DNA of 64,000 nucleotides from Siphonodentalium dalli (lineage: Eukaryota; Mollusca; Scaphopoda; Gadilida; Siphonodentaliidae), in the NCBI GenBank assembly GCA_032622095.1, contig CP136063.1, positions 203,595,934 through 203,659,933 on the forward strand, written 5' to 3'. The notes beneath the pieces are model-generated. The model was not told where the DNA came from. It ran no database searches and saw only the letters and a program-made list of their open reading frames with translations. Shown here in pieces: positions 11,895-23,948 of the stretch (position 1 is its first letter; the number at the start of each line of letters is the position of its first letter). A program made the position numbers and the translations under genes.

Positions 11895-13653
11895 AGGTTT
11901 AATTAGTAATGTTGATGGCCATTTGAGTACCGTACATTAATTAATATTATTGATGGTCATGTCAGTACATGTAACGCCACACCAATATTATAGCCTGTTT
12001 TTTTACAAACATCTGGATGGGGTAAAAAGAAGATGCTGAAGGTAACAGAATAATAAAAAAAACATTCATAATTCATCACTGCCCAAATAATCAACAAACA
12101 GTAGAAATATACATGAATTTCATAAGATTTAAAAAAACATGCTTTATTACACACTTACATGTACACATGTACTAGTAGCTGTGATTTATAAGGATTTCTC
12201 GGTGAATTAAAAGTGATAATGTCACACCTGTGAGGCTGTGAATTACTAGTGCATGTATGTCCCCCTGTGAGCGCACCGATCAGCTTATTGGGGTCTTTTT
12301 TTGTCACATATTATCTTTATAATTAGCGCCTTTTAGTGGGGAAAGTGTGTAATAAACAGAATAATCAATTGGTTTCAATGATCCTGTATCCGCCGAGGGG
12401 GAAATGCAGTCAATGTTTTCAATGTCGTGGAAACACTAGTGGACCTACTTTTGTTGTATCGGCCAATAGAAGAATCAGAGAGTAGATTTGCTAATCGTTT
12501 TGCATCCATTTTCTACCCAAGTTACTATGCTATCAACCGCAATAACTTAATAATTGCCAGGTTAATGTTACCAGTGGCGAAGGCCTTGCGTTGTTCCCAG
12601 TATACGGAAACGCGCCCGTTGAAGTTAAACGACTCATTATTCAAGACTCGGCAGATAGTCAGATGCATAACGTGCCGGAATATAATACTCAGTAGATAGA
12701 TGATTAGCAGGGTGGAAGCAATGAAGGAATAGAATAAAGGCGCAATGTTTTAGTTCTAAATATCAAGCTAAATTATAATAAACATAGATAAAAAACATTT
12801 TGAAAAAAATGGAGTGATATATATATTTTACGACATGAAGATAGAATCAGTGGGTATGATTAAATTATCGGTTGTCATTATTCGTAACCTAACCGCAGCA
12901 ACGTAACCAGCGGACACCAAAGCATGTGTTCTAGCGATGTCGGGTTTGATCACTTCCTCAGTTCATCTAACTGTGTCTGCAGGTTGGAGCTAGCGTGCAA
13001 CGTTCAGAGCCGTGTGTGCTTGTTCAGAATCCGGAGCATTTCAGTAAGAACTAAATAAAGTGTACTCTATACATTGTATTTTAAATGGAACACATCGACC
13101 CTGCACGTTGAATGTTAGCTCCGGCCTACAGACATACTGACATCCAACTTTTAGTGTTAGATCTGTCCGAGTGTGTATTCTCGCTAGAATTTCAAATAAA
13201 GTTGACAACTGTATTTAAATTTCTTAGCACTGTCCCAACAAAATTGAGAAGTAAACATCTTTATACATATGGAATATGTCCTGTGGTATGACAGAAGGGG
13301 AAAATTGGCTGGGGGGATGGGACCCCCTGACATACCGGTAATTCACTAAATTCATTCAGGGAGCCGGTCAAATTAGTAAAAACCTTGTTTACTCTGCTCA
13401 CTAGGGTTTTATCAGGCCCAGCTCCCATCGTGAAGTATTTCACGTAATCATCGATAGCAATTGATTACTTCATTTATTCACATAATGGAAATGAACTGAG
13501 GAATTTCTTCCCTTCAAATAGTTAAAATGGGGCAAAATGAGATAGCAAGAGAAACGACTCCCATAAACTACTAGTAATTTCTAACCGACATGTTTCTTAT
13601 TTTCGTCAAAATTATCATAGTCCAATCAATAACAAGTTTATTTTTTTTCACAA

Positions 13654-13654
<1 letters not shown>

Positions 13655-13684
<30 letters not shown>
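13655..13684 (+). repeat. Poly-G tract, 30 nt
   Basis: Uninterrupted run, then GGGAGGGAGGGGGAAGGGG, so the whole could fold as G-quadruplexes. Confidence 0.85.
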
Positions 13685-13685
<1 letters not shown>

Positions 13686-14332
13686 GGGAGGGGGAAGGGG
13701 AGTTGTAGGATGGGTTTGTAAACAAGGCTATTAAATTGCAGTTGCCCAACTCTCATTATTTTAGTCATTATACCAGCCGATTTTGATCATAATTAAAATT
13801 TTGTTTATCCATAAGTTTTGTACCTTATCAAGAATCTCCCACATTTGAACATTCATCATTGGTAGCTGTACCAGTACATATATATGCAATATGTATGAAT
13901 AGTAATACCTGTTCGTCTTGTTACGTAATGTATGTGCTGGTAATTATACCGGGTATGGAATTTGTATCAATACTAGTACAGTACATGTACATGTAGGTGT
14001 TTAATTAGTAATATTGATCTTGTATCTATTCCCATCATTGAATTGTATAATTGAATCCCCATCAGTTTAGGCCATGCCAATGACTCATTATACCAGTCAA
14101 TTTAAGTCGTAATTAAAATGTTTGTTTTGCCCACAAGTTTCATTCTTATCCAACATACTCCACCTGTCATATCATTGAATAGTATCATCAGCTCTACTGT
14201 ACACCATAGAGATCTTAATTACTCCTCCAGTGCAAAACATGGGAACAAGTGCAAAACATGGGAACATTGTAACATTAAAAAACAGTGCAAGTACCTGTAC
14301 ATGTAATAGTAATATACAATGTATTTCTTAGT

Positions 14333-14456
14333 TAATACCACAGGTCCCTGGGAATTGATTTCCTAAATACCTGGAGTACTACATGTATAGTATAAGACTT
14401 AGTATAGTACGCTAGGTATGGAGGAAAACATTTCCCAGGGACCTGTGGTTAATACC
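14333..14456. repeat. Fold-back repeat
   Basis: TAATACCACAGGTCCCTGGG at the left is inverted at the right as CCCAGGGACCTGTGG; the arms include TACCTGGAGTAC-like inner parts. Confidence 0.75.
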
Positions 14457-14574
14457 TGGTCCTTAATAATGTACAGTACTCCATTGTTGGTGAAGGTGCC
14501 AGCTCGAGATTGCTTGATTTACTTGACATTGGTGAACGATTTTGCTTTGCATCACTTTATACAATCGTGGTAAT

Positions 14575-14815
14575 CAACTCAATGTTTATTGCAATATCGG
14601 CTCAAAAAAGTCACACAAATCATGCAATCTTGAGCTGGGACCCGTTTACTGTGAAATGGATTATTAAGGAACAAGTACGGTATCAACAATGAAAATATAT
14701 TCCCTGCTTGTTTGTTCAATGTTCCCCATCTGACAGAACAGGTTGAAATGTCAAAAAGTTCCCAGGTTTTGAACTGGTGCAGTATGTACATGTATGATCT
14801 CTATGGGCGCATAGA
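14575..14815. repeat. Dispersed repeat related to 45685 and 23440
   Basis: Shares AATATATTCCCTGC, TTGTTTGTT, GTCAAAAAGT and TTTTGAA stretches with 45685-45927. Unclassified. Confidence 0.5.
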
Positions 14816-15435
14816 TTAAAAAAACTTCATTATTCAGCTCAAGAAAGGCAATGAGAAGGCCTGCAATGGGAATATCTGACCTCAAGTTTCCCCAATTCAC
14901 AGGAAGTTGGTTGTGTTTTGAACAAAAGATATATGTACTAGTACATGTGCTATTTAATAAATAGAGCATGGCTTGGAGTTGACAATGCGAGTATAGTGCC
15001 CAATGGGGTGTGTGTACATGTAGTTCACAACACCACGATTCTCCGACGATCGTTATTAACCCAACCCTTATTGTGCTGCATTTGATCAGTTAATTATTGA
15101 GTAAACATACCGGTAGTCAAGATCATGGGGTGTCAGAGCAACAATTTGCGCTCTACTTTTCATTTCCAGGCACGGGATGGTAGCAAGAGCAATTGTGCAC
15201 CTCAAAATTGAAGACTGATGGTGTAAAAATTAGATAAACATTGTTACATGTACTAGAATGGTTATGGGAGGTTTTTCAATGAAAAAGTATCTTGTGTCAT
15301 ACAAGATATTTTAGTACGGTAGATACATGTACCACAGTGAACCGCAACCTACTATACTGTCCAAAGTACATGACTCATTGAAACGGGGTGGCTCCCTAAT
15401 TAAAACACATTACAGTTAGACTTTAAACACAGTTA

Positions 15436-15677
15436 TACAGTAATGCTCTAATTAATCGACTCCTTAACCACAGCAGAATTATGGGTAACTTTTCAGGATT
15501 TAGTCGGAAATATGGCTTGTTGCCATTCATCGGAAAGTTCTCTCGGCCATTCATCGGAACTCTCTCTTGGGGAGAGCTTTCCGATGAATGGCAACAAGCC
15601 ATATTTCCGACTAAATCCTGAAAAGTTACCCATAATTCTACTGTGGTTAAGGAACGATTAATTAGAGCATTACTGTA
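15436..15677. mobile_element. Fold-back MITE family 1, copy 5
   Basis: Full-length, GCTCTAATTAATCG subtype, with a short duplication of CATTCATCGGAA in the loop. Confidence 0.9.
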
Positions 15678-16318
15678 AACCACAAGACAACCAGAGGATT
15701 GTGTGATTAAAATGCATTTAATCATCAATGGTATGAAACGATAACTTCCAGTACAATTGTGGCTCCAGAAAATTTATATACTATAGTACGTCATATAGAA
15801 ATGAAATTCGTCGACAGTTAGCACTGAGCAGTTGGTTAACGTACAGTGTATCGGCAGTATTAAAGAAATTTATTTACAGTATTTAATCCTGGTGCCACAG
15901 CAGTCAAGGAACCGTTTATACTGCAGTGCAGTTATGGTTTGACTGCAGTTATGAACGCATAATAATCCCATGTTACTGGGCCAATTATTTAAGGCAGTAC
16001 AATACATGTACATGTGTACGTTAATAAAGAATATCCGCAGTTGACATTCTAAATTCGCTTGTGACATGCTACCGGTACATGTATGCACCATCTGAATAGA
16101 CTTCAAGAATATTGGGGTGATGCATTTCGTTTGTTCAAGTTCAGCAAAACTCAATGCAAATAAACCCAATTCTTGATTGAACTTCAGCATGACAGCATCA
16201 GGATACATATATCCGTACCATTTGCAACCATTTCTTATTAATTTATTATTTACAGGTACTCAACCATAAGTGAAAATGAAAGATCTGTTTTAATAGCACA
16301 TTCATGTTTTTCTTGCAG

Positions 16319-16380
16319 TCAAAGAATTCCTGGCGAAAGCGAAAGAGGAATTCACACTGAAATGGGAGCACCCAAGTATG
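16319..16380 (+). CDS. PKA-C: PKA-C exon 2 (A-helix)
   Basis: After the acceptor TTCTTGCAG the frame reads (V)KEFLAKAKEEFTLKWEHPSM, the amphipathic A-helix that packs against the kinase core. The KW pair includes the Trp that docks on the core in known PKA structures. The donor is ATG|GTATGG. An earlier GT in CCAAGTATG was not chosen because it would break the frame into exon 3. Length is 62 nt, entering in phase 1 and leaving in phase 0. Confidence 0.94.
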
Positions 16381-16459
16381 GTATGGAATTATTATTTAAA
16401 TACCAGTATTTTTGCTAGTGACAAAAAGGTAGATTGAGAATGTACATGTACCATACATG

Positions 16460-16675
16460 TACATTAATGCTCTAAGTAATTGACTTCTTAACCACAGCAG
16501 AATTATGGGTAACTTTTCAGGATTTAGTCGGAAATATGGCTTGTTGCCATTCATCGGAAAGCTCTCAGGGGAGCTTTCCGATGAATGGCAACAATCCATA
16601 TTTCGGACTAAATCCTGAAAAGTTACCCATAATTATGCTGTGGTTAAGGGGTCGATTACTTAGGGCATTACTGTA
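16460..16675. mobile_element. Fold-back MITE family 1, copy 6
   Basis: Full-length; the left tip is mutated to CATTAATGC. It lies 79 bp after the donor of exon 2. Confidence 0.88.
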
Positions 16676-17986
16676 ATGTTATAAAGACTCCCGGGACCTC
16701 AGTCTCTTGGAAAGTCTGAAAAGTCCTATCAGATTTACGTCTCTCGATCTGTAATAGTTTTCTTTTCTAGGATGATGCAGCTTTCCCAAGATGACGAAAT
16801 AAATTGTTTCCAAATATGGAGTGCATGCCTGGCATAGTAAATGTTTGTGAAAATCATAGTATTTGGTAGTAGTTATAAAAACAACAGGATGCTAAAGAAT
16901 AATTAGTAATAAATATCGTTGAGTAATAAAAACTTGAAGATAATGTACCTACATGTAATTGATTGCGATGAGTACCGATATAATGAGTTATGGATATGTT
17001 GCCTGTATTTTGTATCAAATTTGATTTGCTTCGCAAGCGTTGGAAAATTGTCAACACGTCATTGACTTCTGATCTCGCAATTTCAATATAACCAACCATG
17101 ATGCAGTTTTGTAATCGTTAACAGCTTTTTATAGTGATTGGATTATGCCTTGAAATGATCTGTTTAAATCACTAACCAATGAAATCGCACATGTTCTGAG
17201 CCATAACCAATGAAATGGAAGGAATCCCATCAATACAGAAATGAAATTTCAACGAAAGATCTAGAGACGTACATGCAAATATGGTAAATGTTTGTCGGCT
17301 TTTCAAAGAGACTTGGGGGTCCTCTCTCAAATTTGAAGCTATAAAACTACTATATGTATATGTTGTCTATACCAGTACCAGAAAATAATGAGAAACCTAC
17401 CATATCATGGGCTTATTCTTGATTGGAGGTCTTGTTTGCCAGATCTAAATTTTCAAAAGAGGCAGATTTATCCTGCATTTTGAATGGGCACCCAAATATT
17501 GTAAAGATTACCTATCAGTATGATATTAAGATCATTCATGGTACCCCTGGACATGAGCATTGTATTTGTTACAATCTTTTTAAGCGAACCTTTATAAAGT
17601 GACTGAAACTTCCGAAAGTCTATTTTATATACTGGTAGCACCATAGTGGTCCAACTGGTCAGCCTATTATGTTTCAATGTTAGGAATTTTCAAATGTTCA
17701 CACCTTATATGTACATAATATACTAGTACATGTAAATATAGCCACCAAATTGTATTATAATGGGTATCTATCTACCAGTACTTATTTATGGTTATAATGA
17801 CTTAATGTTACCGGTATGGTTGTTTATGTTATTATGTTGTTACTATTATCAAGGCCAAACGTTTCCACAATTGTCTATCAGCTATTCGGCTACCAAATTT
17901 CATATCTGTCACAATTATTTCTATCTGCTAAATTAAGGCGATTACTAGTACTACATGTACATGTACATGTATTAAATGCTGATGGG

Positions 17987-18384
17987 CAAGTCTGCAAATA
18001 GTTTGTCTGTCATTTGCAGAATGAGGTCCCCAGAGGGTGAATTTAGTTACGCTATCCCACAAAGCGAGCTAGCTTTAAACAAATTCACCCTCTGGGAACC
18101 TCATTCTGCTTAGGCTCAACTGCTGTGGGAGACCAAGGAACAGATTGAAGTTGCCCAGTTGAAGTTGGTGATGTTCACCCATCGCCCATTAGTCACCTCG
18201 ATTATGCATTTTATCTTCTGAAAATTAGGGGATATAGAAACTTCCCAGAAGGGAAAATATAACTAAAAACAATGATAATTTGAGACTGTACATACTTACC
18301 AGAAGATGAAGAGGTTTAGCATCACTAAATTCACCCTCTGGGGACCTAATTCTGCAAATGACAGGCACACTATATCCAGGCTTG
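17987..18384. mobile_element. CAAGYCTG element family 2, copy 3, perfect 8-bp duplication
   Basis: Begins CAAGTCTG and ends CAGGCTTG. The 8-bp sequence CTGATGGG flanks it on both sides (17979-17986 and 18385-18392). Left hairpin complete, right hairpin mostly deleted. Confidence 0.85.
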
Positions 18385-18488
18385 CTGATGGGGGGGGGGG
18401 GGGGGGGGGTCATGGTCATAAGGCTCCGATCACATTCGTAGTCTGCTTTTCAAAAAGGACACGTTTAGCCAGCCTACATGTACATGTA

Positions 18489-18583
18489 TCACCGTCTATT
18501 ACTTTCGTAGGCAGCCTATCACCATCGATCACTTTCGTAGGCAGCTTTTCACTGGCGATCACTTTCGTAGGCAGCTTTTCATG
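18489..18583 (+). repeat. 30-bp tandem repeat, about three units
   Basis: ACTTTCGTAGGCAGC recurs at 18501, 18531 and 18561, exactly 30 bp apart. Confidence 0.85.
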
Positions 18584-18617
18584 TTCTCGCATAGAACGAG
18601 ACTTAGTAGTTTAGTTT

Positions 18618-18812
18618 TTGTCCCCCGAAAAAAAATTGGGGGACCTATAGAAATGAGTGGTGTCCATCTGCCCATCCATCTGCATCTCTGTCTGTGTGTC
18701 TGTCCGTCTGTCCATAATGTTTGTTGTCTGGATGATAACTTGAATAGTATTCAACTGAATTTGATCAAACTATGGTCGACTCGCATATATAAGAGAATGC
18801 ATTGGCACAGGG
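18618..18812 (+). repeat. Truncated GTCCCCCGA / TCCGTC element plus TTAA-element tail
   Basis: Begins with the GTCCCCCGAAAA hairpin and TCTGTCCGTCTGTCC run. From about 18775 it is replaced by a piece of the TTAA hairpin family (CATATATAAGAGAATGCATT). Confidence 0.65.
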
Positions 18813-20144
18813 CATAACTGTAACTATCACAATGGGGTCAAGGAGCCGGTTCCAATGATATCCATATTTGTATGGTTCTATTGAGACAGACCGAAGATAT
18901 TTTAGGCTGTTGAAGCTTTATTTGGCCGGTTTGTTGGGTAAAGGGTTAACAATATAGACAGGTCAGTTGGAAGCAAAGTTTGATTCAATGGTTGTTCTCC
19001 GAATTTAATTTTTAATTTCTAAAAAAGCCACTGGTCAACGTCCATTTTGGGGGGACGTGTGGCCTAGCAGCCTTTTATTCATATTTTAAGCAGAGGAAAT
19101 AAACGTTGAATAACAAGGAAATGTGAAAATAGTTATGTACATGTACCCTTGCTACAATTTTATTCTTATCACTCTAGGAGTCCAGTTGTGGATTAGGCCA
19201 AAGTGTTTTATGCTCTGTTTCAAAAGGAATAAAGCCCCAAGCCACGAGATTTGAAAAGCTGGCTACGAAAATTATCGCCAGTGAAAAGCCACATTGTAAC
19301 TATGAATGCGATCCGAGCTTTATAACTTTACAAGTCACAATGAGTCAATGACCCCCATCAACATTAATAAACACTGCCATTCAGTAGATACACCATTATG
19401 ATATACTCGTGGGTAATAGTAGTTTGCCATACAAATCTTGATCGCTTATCAGATAAATCTTCAATAAAAAGCCAGTTGGACCAGAACTTCACCATCAAAG
19501 CCCCCATACTATTATTTGAGCATAAAATCTTTCTCATGTACATTTTTATAAACATCATAACGTACATGTACATGTACCGATACTTGGTAGTAAACTGAAA
19601 AACTATGGACACCTTCTTTTGAGAAAAGTCATAATTTAGATAGCTCATCAATTACGGTACATCATACATGTACATGTAACAACACAAGACAATAGTTAGG
19701 CTTAGCCAATCACGCAGTTGCGTGGTACATGTACATGTAGGAGGAGCTTATTATTGTCAGACAAGTGGCATTGTACACATAACCTGTATGTGAATATGTA
19801 AACATTCAGGACAATATCAGGTCACATCAGTTGGCATACCCCAGTTCACAAATTTTTATTTCAAAATAAAAAGAGTGACAAATCACAAATTTGAGAGAGC
19901 AACAGATTTTACAGAAAGAAACCATATCAACAGATTCAAAACTAGTAAATTATGAGTCACAATATACTGGGTAATTGTTTAATTCTTCATTCGATTACAT
20001 ACAGAATAGTTTATGCTGATATATTATGCAAGGCTTTAAATGAGCCATGTAAACAGAGCCATGTCCATTTACAGTACGGTACATGTATATTCATTGTAGT
20101 CTGACTGGGATAATCCAGGGATAATCCATATATACATGTGCATG

Positions 20145-20361
20145 GACAGTAATGCCCTAATTAATCGACTGCTTAACCACAGCAGAATTATGGGTAACTT
20201 TTCAGGATTTAATCGGAAATATGGCTTGTTGCCATTCATCGGAAAGCTCTCGGCGAGAGCTTTCCAATGAATGGCAACAAGCCATATTTCCGACTGAATC
20301 CTGAAAAGTTACCCATAATTCTGCTGTGGTTAAGCAGTCGATTAATTTGGGCATTACTGTA
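20145..20361. mobile_element. Fold-back MITE family 1, copy 7
   Basis: Full-length, near-perfect arms. Confidence 0.9.
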
Positions 20362-20390
20362 GCTGGATCTACTGGTACGCAAGTTTGGTT

Positions 20391-20800
20391 CAGGCCTGAG
20401 GATATGGTGCCAGACATTTGCAGAATGAGGTCCCCCAGACGGTGAATTTAGTGACACTACCCTGCACAGTGGGCTATCAGCACTAAATTCACACTCTGGG
20501 ACCTCACTCTGCTTTGGCCTCCTTTTCTCTGGAAAGTAAAGTATCTTTATTATCATATTAAATTTTTTTTTAGCTTCTTTAGAAACTTCTTCACAAAGAT
20601 TCTTTTCAGTTTAGTTACTCTACCGGTATATCCCCAAATTGTCAGACGACACATTGCATACTTGAGGTGCCCAATGGCTTGCACATCATGATATTTACCA
20701 TCTGGGGAACTTAAATCTCAGTCTAGGTCTCCCATAGAAGATGAGGCAATGCAGAATGAGGTCCACAGAGGATAAAGTTGGTGATGTTAGCCCACCGTGA
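20391..20800. mobile_element. CAAGYCTG element family 2, copy 4 (truncated)
   Basis: Left hairpin and internal part present; the right hairpin stops after GATGTTAGCCCACCGTG. Confidence 0.7.
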
Positions 20801-20969
20801 AAATTTAATTTTTTAAACCTTTCAGTCATAAGCGATACAATAGTGTAGTCACGGTCCCATGGAATATGGTAAATCAATGTGTATTGAAAATGAACCAAGC
20901 ATCGGATAAAAACATGTTGTCTCTTGAATTAATTCTCTTGATCTGCTGTAAAATCTCTACCAACATTGA

Positions 20970-21137
20970 ACTTAATAACCAACTTATTTTTACTTTTGGG
21001 ATTGGGGAAAATTATAAATATTAACATTGACACTATAACAGGTAACTACTAGTATATAATAGCCTTCTGAAGAAAATTTAAATAAAAATTTGAGGCAGGC
21101 CAGAAAATATCAGCCAGGCAGGGTTATGGGAAACAAA
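20970..21137 (+). repeat. Duplicated 150-bp sequence, left copy
   Basis: Matches 21940-22095 (TTTTGGGATTGGGGAAAA, CCTTCTGAAGAAAATT, AAAATATCAGCCAGGCAGGG). The two copies flank the TCCGTCCG element. Confidence 0.8.
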
Positions 21138-21143
21138 GATTAT

Positions 21144-21919
21144 TATACCCCCCGCAACGAAGTTAGGGGGGGTATACTGGAGTCAGCTTGTCCGTCCGTC
21201 CGTCGTCCGTCCGTGGACACAAATTTGTCCGGAGTTTTTCTCAGTCGTTTTTTGATCAATTTCCGTGAAACTTGGCACAGACATCAACCACCATGGGAAC
21301 CTGTGCACCTGCGATTATGACGTTTGTCCGACTTTTTTTGGTGGAGTTATCCCCCCTTTTTCGACTTAGAAAATTTTCGCAACATGTATACTTTTGTCCG
21401 AGCTTTTATTCCTACATTTTTCGGTCAATTTGTTTAAAACGTGGCACAGATATTTAGTACCATGGGAACTTGTGCACCTGCGATTATGACGTCTGTCCGA
21501 CATTTTTTGGTGGAGTTATCCCCCTTTTTCGATTTAGAATTTTTTTTGCAACATGCATAATTTTGTCCGAGCTTTTATTCCTACATTTTTCGGTCAATGT
21601 TTTTTAATCTTGGCACTGATATTTAGTACCATGGGAACCTGTGCACCTGCGATTATGATGTCTGTCCGACATTTTTTGTGTGGAGTTATTCCCCTTTTTA
21701 TTCGACTTAGAATTTTTTTCGCAACATACATAATTTTGTCCAAGCTTTTATTCCTACATTTTTCGGTCAATAGGTATAAGATTAGGGTTATGGTTGTACA
21801 CCTGCAATGGGAACTGTTATTTTATTATTTAACTAAATGTTTACTGACATGTGAAACATCTTAGTATTTTAAAAACAGGGGGGTATCCTTAGTCCCATTG
21901 GGACAGTCACACCTCTAGT
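21144..21919 (+). repeat. TCCGTCCG element with 169-bp tandem core
   Basis: Starts with a small ATACCCCCC...GGGGGGTAT hairpin and a TCCGTCCGTCCG run. Then come about three units of 169 bp (GTGCACCTGCGATTATGA at 21303, 21472 and 21641). Ends near GGGGGGTATCC and CACACCTCTAG. Long reading frames here are repeat shadows. Confidence 0.75.
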
Positions 21920-21939
21920 TTTTTTTGGCCTCAATTTGA

Positions 21940-22095
21940 ATTATTTTTGGTTTTGGGATTGGGAAAAATGATAAATATTCACTTGGACACTCTTAACAGG
22001 TAACTATAGTCTAGCCTTCTGAAGAAAATTGAATTAAAAAATTGAGGCAGTCCAGAAAATATCAGCCAGGCAGGGTTATAGGAAACAAAGAGTTT
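21940..22095 (+). repeat. Duplicated 150-bp sequence, right copy
   Basis: See left copy at 20970-21137. Differences are scattered point changes and small gaps. Confidence 0.8.
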
Positions 22096-22592
22096 TTTTT
22101 GGCCTCATCATAAGTACATACAAATGTAATTTATTCTGAGTAGTATTGATCCTTATCTGTTAGCACTGTATTGATGAGTGGAGATCAAACTAGTTCTCCA
22201 CTTGAGCATGTCAGACCTTGTAGCCAATCTTTGGACGCCCAGGTGTAAACAAACATTACATGTTTCATTAGTAAACAGTCAAATCTTCAATGTGTGCATT
22301 TGTATTCTCAAGCATATAGCAAACACTTTAATATGGTGTTAAATTACCAGATGTCCATAAAGAAGGCACAAATTGAAGTTTGATCATTGGTTTGATTGAA
22401 ATGATATAGGGGGACAGTGCAGTGTCATGATATTTTGGGCGATCATATTTTCCATTTGCCTGTCGTTCACGCAAATCAAAATGTACATGTAGCTTCCGGG
22501 TCTGGAAGAGTTATGGAAAAAGGAACCTTTTACATACATGTAGGTCTCACTATGGAAACATTTTGGAAAAATCCCTGTCTATCGCTACCTGT

Positions 22593-22840
22593 TAGAGCTG
22601 CAACGATTCATCGTGATTTTGATGCATATCGTATCGTGTGAAGTGTATCACGATACACAAATATCACAATTTTAAGTCATTGAAAGCGAAAATAACCCAT
22701 ATTTACTGTGTTTTTTTTAGCAATTTAGGTAGAAAATCCTCGCAAAACATGGTTTTTGCGTATCATGATATGTATCGTATCGTTCGGTCATGTATTGTGA
22801 TATGTATCGTATCATGACAAAGTGTATCATTGCAGCCCTA
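22593..22840. mobile_element. hAT-like MITE, 248 bp, perfect 8-bp duplication
   Basis: Ends TAGAGCTGCAACGAT and ATCATTGCAGCCCTA (inverted, two mismatches) fit the hAT pattern. CTACCTGT flanks it at 22585-22592 and 22841-22848. The interior is rich in TATCGTATCG. Confidence 0.92.
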
Positions 22841-23439
22841 CTACCTGTCTGGAAAAGTCAGGAAAATTATCATTGAAATACCTTGAAGTTGAAGCGCAGG
22901 CATGTAATTTATATTCAATAATCATGGCCTATAAGGTTTCTCTTTTACTATCGAGTGCCAACAATAACAGTATTTTTATTGGAAATGTTTTTTTGCAAGC
23001 AATGCAGTTACAGTTTCTTTTGGTCAATTCTCTCTCTCAAGTGGGTCTCCTACTAAGTATGTGATATGCTGTAAGACTAATTTAACAAATTAATACTCAT
23101 TACTGAGGCCAAATTATGAGGAGATTTAGTCAGCTATTCAAAATCAACTCACATTAGTTTTGAAGTCTTACTAGTATCGTACCTCTGGCACCTTGATTAG
23201 TCTGGGAAGGTCATGGAATTTCATTTCCTCAATGTCTGAAAATTCCAGAAAACCTTGGAAAAGTTTTGAAATTTCATTCTTGGATAGGTGTTTGAAGCCT
23301 GTACAGTAATCACACAGTGTAATCAAGTAGTGTGGTAATACGGCAAACAGATACTAAAACAGAGTTCAGACTCAACCTTCAAAACAATTGTCCATCATGA
23401 GTGACAAAAAATTTCCATATAAAAAACCTTGGTTTGAGA

Positions 23440-23757
23440 TAGATCATGCCATGAATCTCTAGTCTGGCTAACGCCCATAGAGATCATATTCCACCAGTAC
23501 AAACCTTTTGAAGTTTTGACAGGGAACCTTATAAAGTCGAAAAAATAACGCGGGGAATATATTTCTTAGTTATTGTATGTTAATGTACATTATTAAGCCA
23601 ATTTAAGGAACAGACAATAACTAAGAAATATTTTCCCAGCGTTATTTTTTCGACTTTATAAGGTTCCCTGTCAAAACTTCAAAAAGTTCCAAGGTTTTGT
23701 ACTGGTGGAATATGATCTCAACGGGCGTTAGCCAAAGTAGAGATACATGGCAAGATC
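23440..23757. repeat. Large fold-back element
   Basis: Outer part GATCATGCCATGAATCTCTA is diverged; the inner arms (TAACGC, TTTATAAGGTTCCCTGTC, AACTTCAAAA) pair over about 130 bp around 23600. Related ends appear near 30135 and 45900. Confidence 0.8.
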
Positions 23758-23948
23758 TAGGTTTGAGAGAAGTTTAAGTTCTATAGGAAATCAACATAAG
23801 CCAAGGCCATAAATGCAGGAAATGGCCTCTAAGTCTAATGTGCTACAGCTTCCTGATGTCTGGCCTGGGACATTCACATCTCTGATTGGATCACCATGGA
23901 AATTAATATAAGACTGGTCACCATAACTTTTCTGTTCGCCCCAAATTT

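Larger units (their letters stand above)
6149..16318 (+). other. Intron 1 of PKA-C
   Basis: About 10.2 kb. It holds five fold-back MITEs, a 1.04-kb hAT-like element, a 1.2-kb CpG-rich TIR element and two CAAGYCTG elements, listed separately. Between 12360 and 13160 is a CpG-richer stretch with no recognisable exon. A 30-nt poly-G lies at 13655-13684. The rest (for example 9594-9830, 11940-14330 and 14820-15435) shows no gene. Confidence 0.85.

Noticed and set aside
12427-12699. 90-codon frame in CpG-rich DNA
   Set aside because: Starts with GTG, has no recognised domain, and no splice sites fitting PKA-C phases were found.
13571-13768. Proline-rich reading frame (and similar ones at 18225, 45349 and 51724)
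   Set aside because: Produced by poly-G tracts read on the opposite strand.
16374-16380. Alternative donor CCAA|GTATGG for exon 2
   Set aside because: It would leave the wrong phase for exon 3; the donor three codons' edge later (ATG|GTATGG) keeps the frame and family length.
21090-21864. Overlapping frames with SVRPSV and related repeats
   Set aside because: They come from TCCGTCCG runs and tandem units of a repeat element; no conserved domain.
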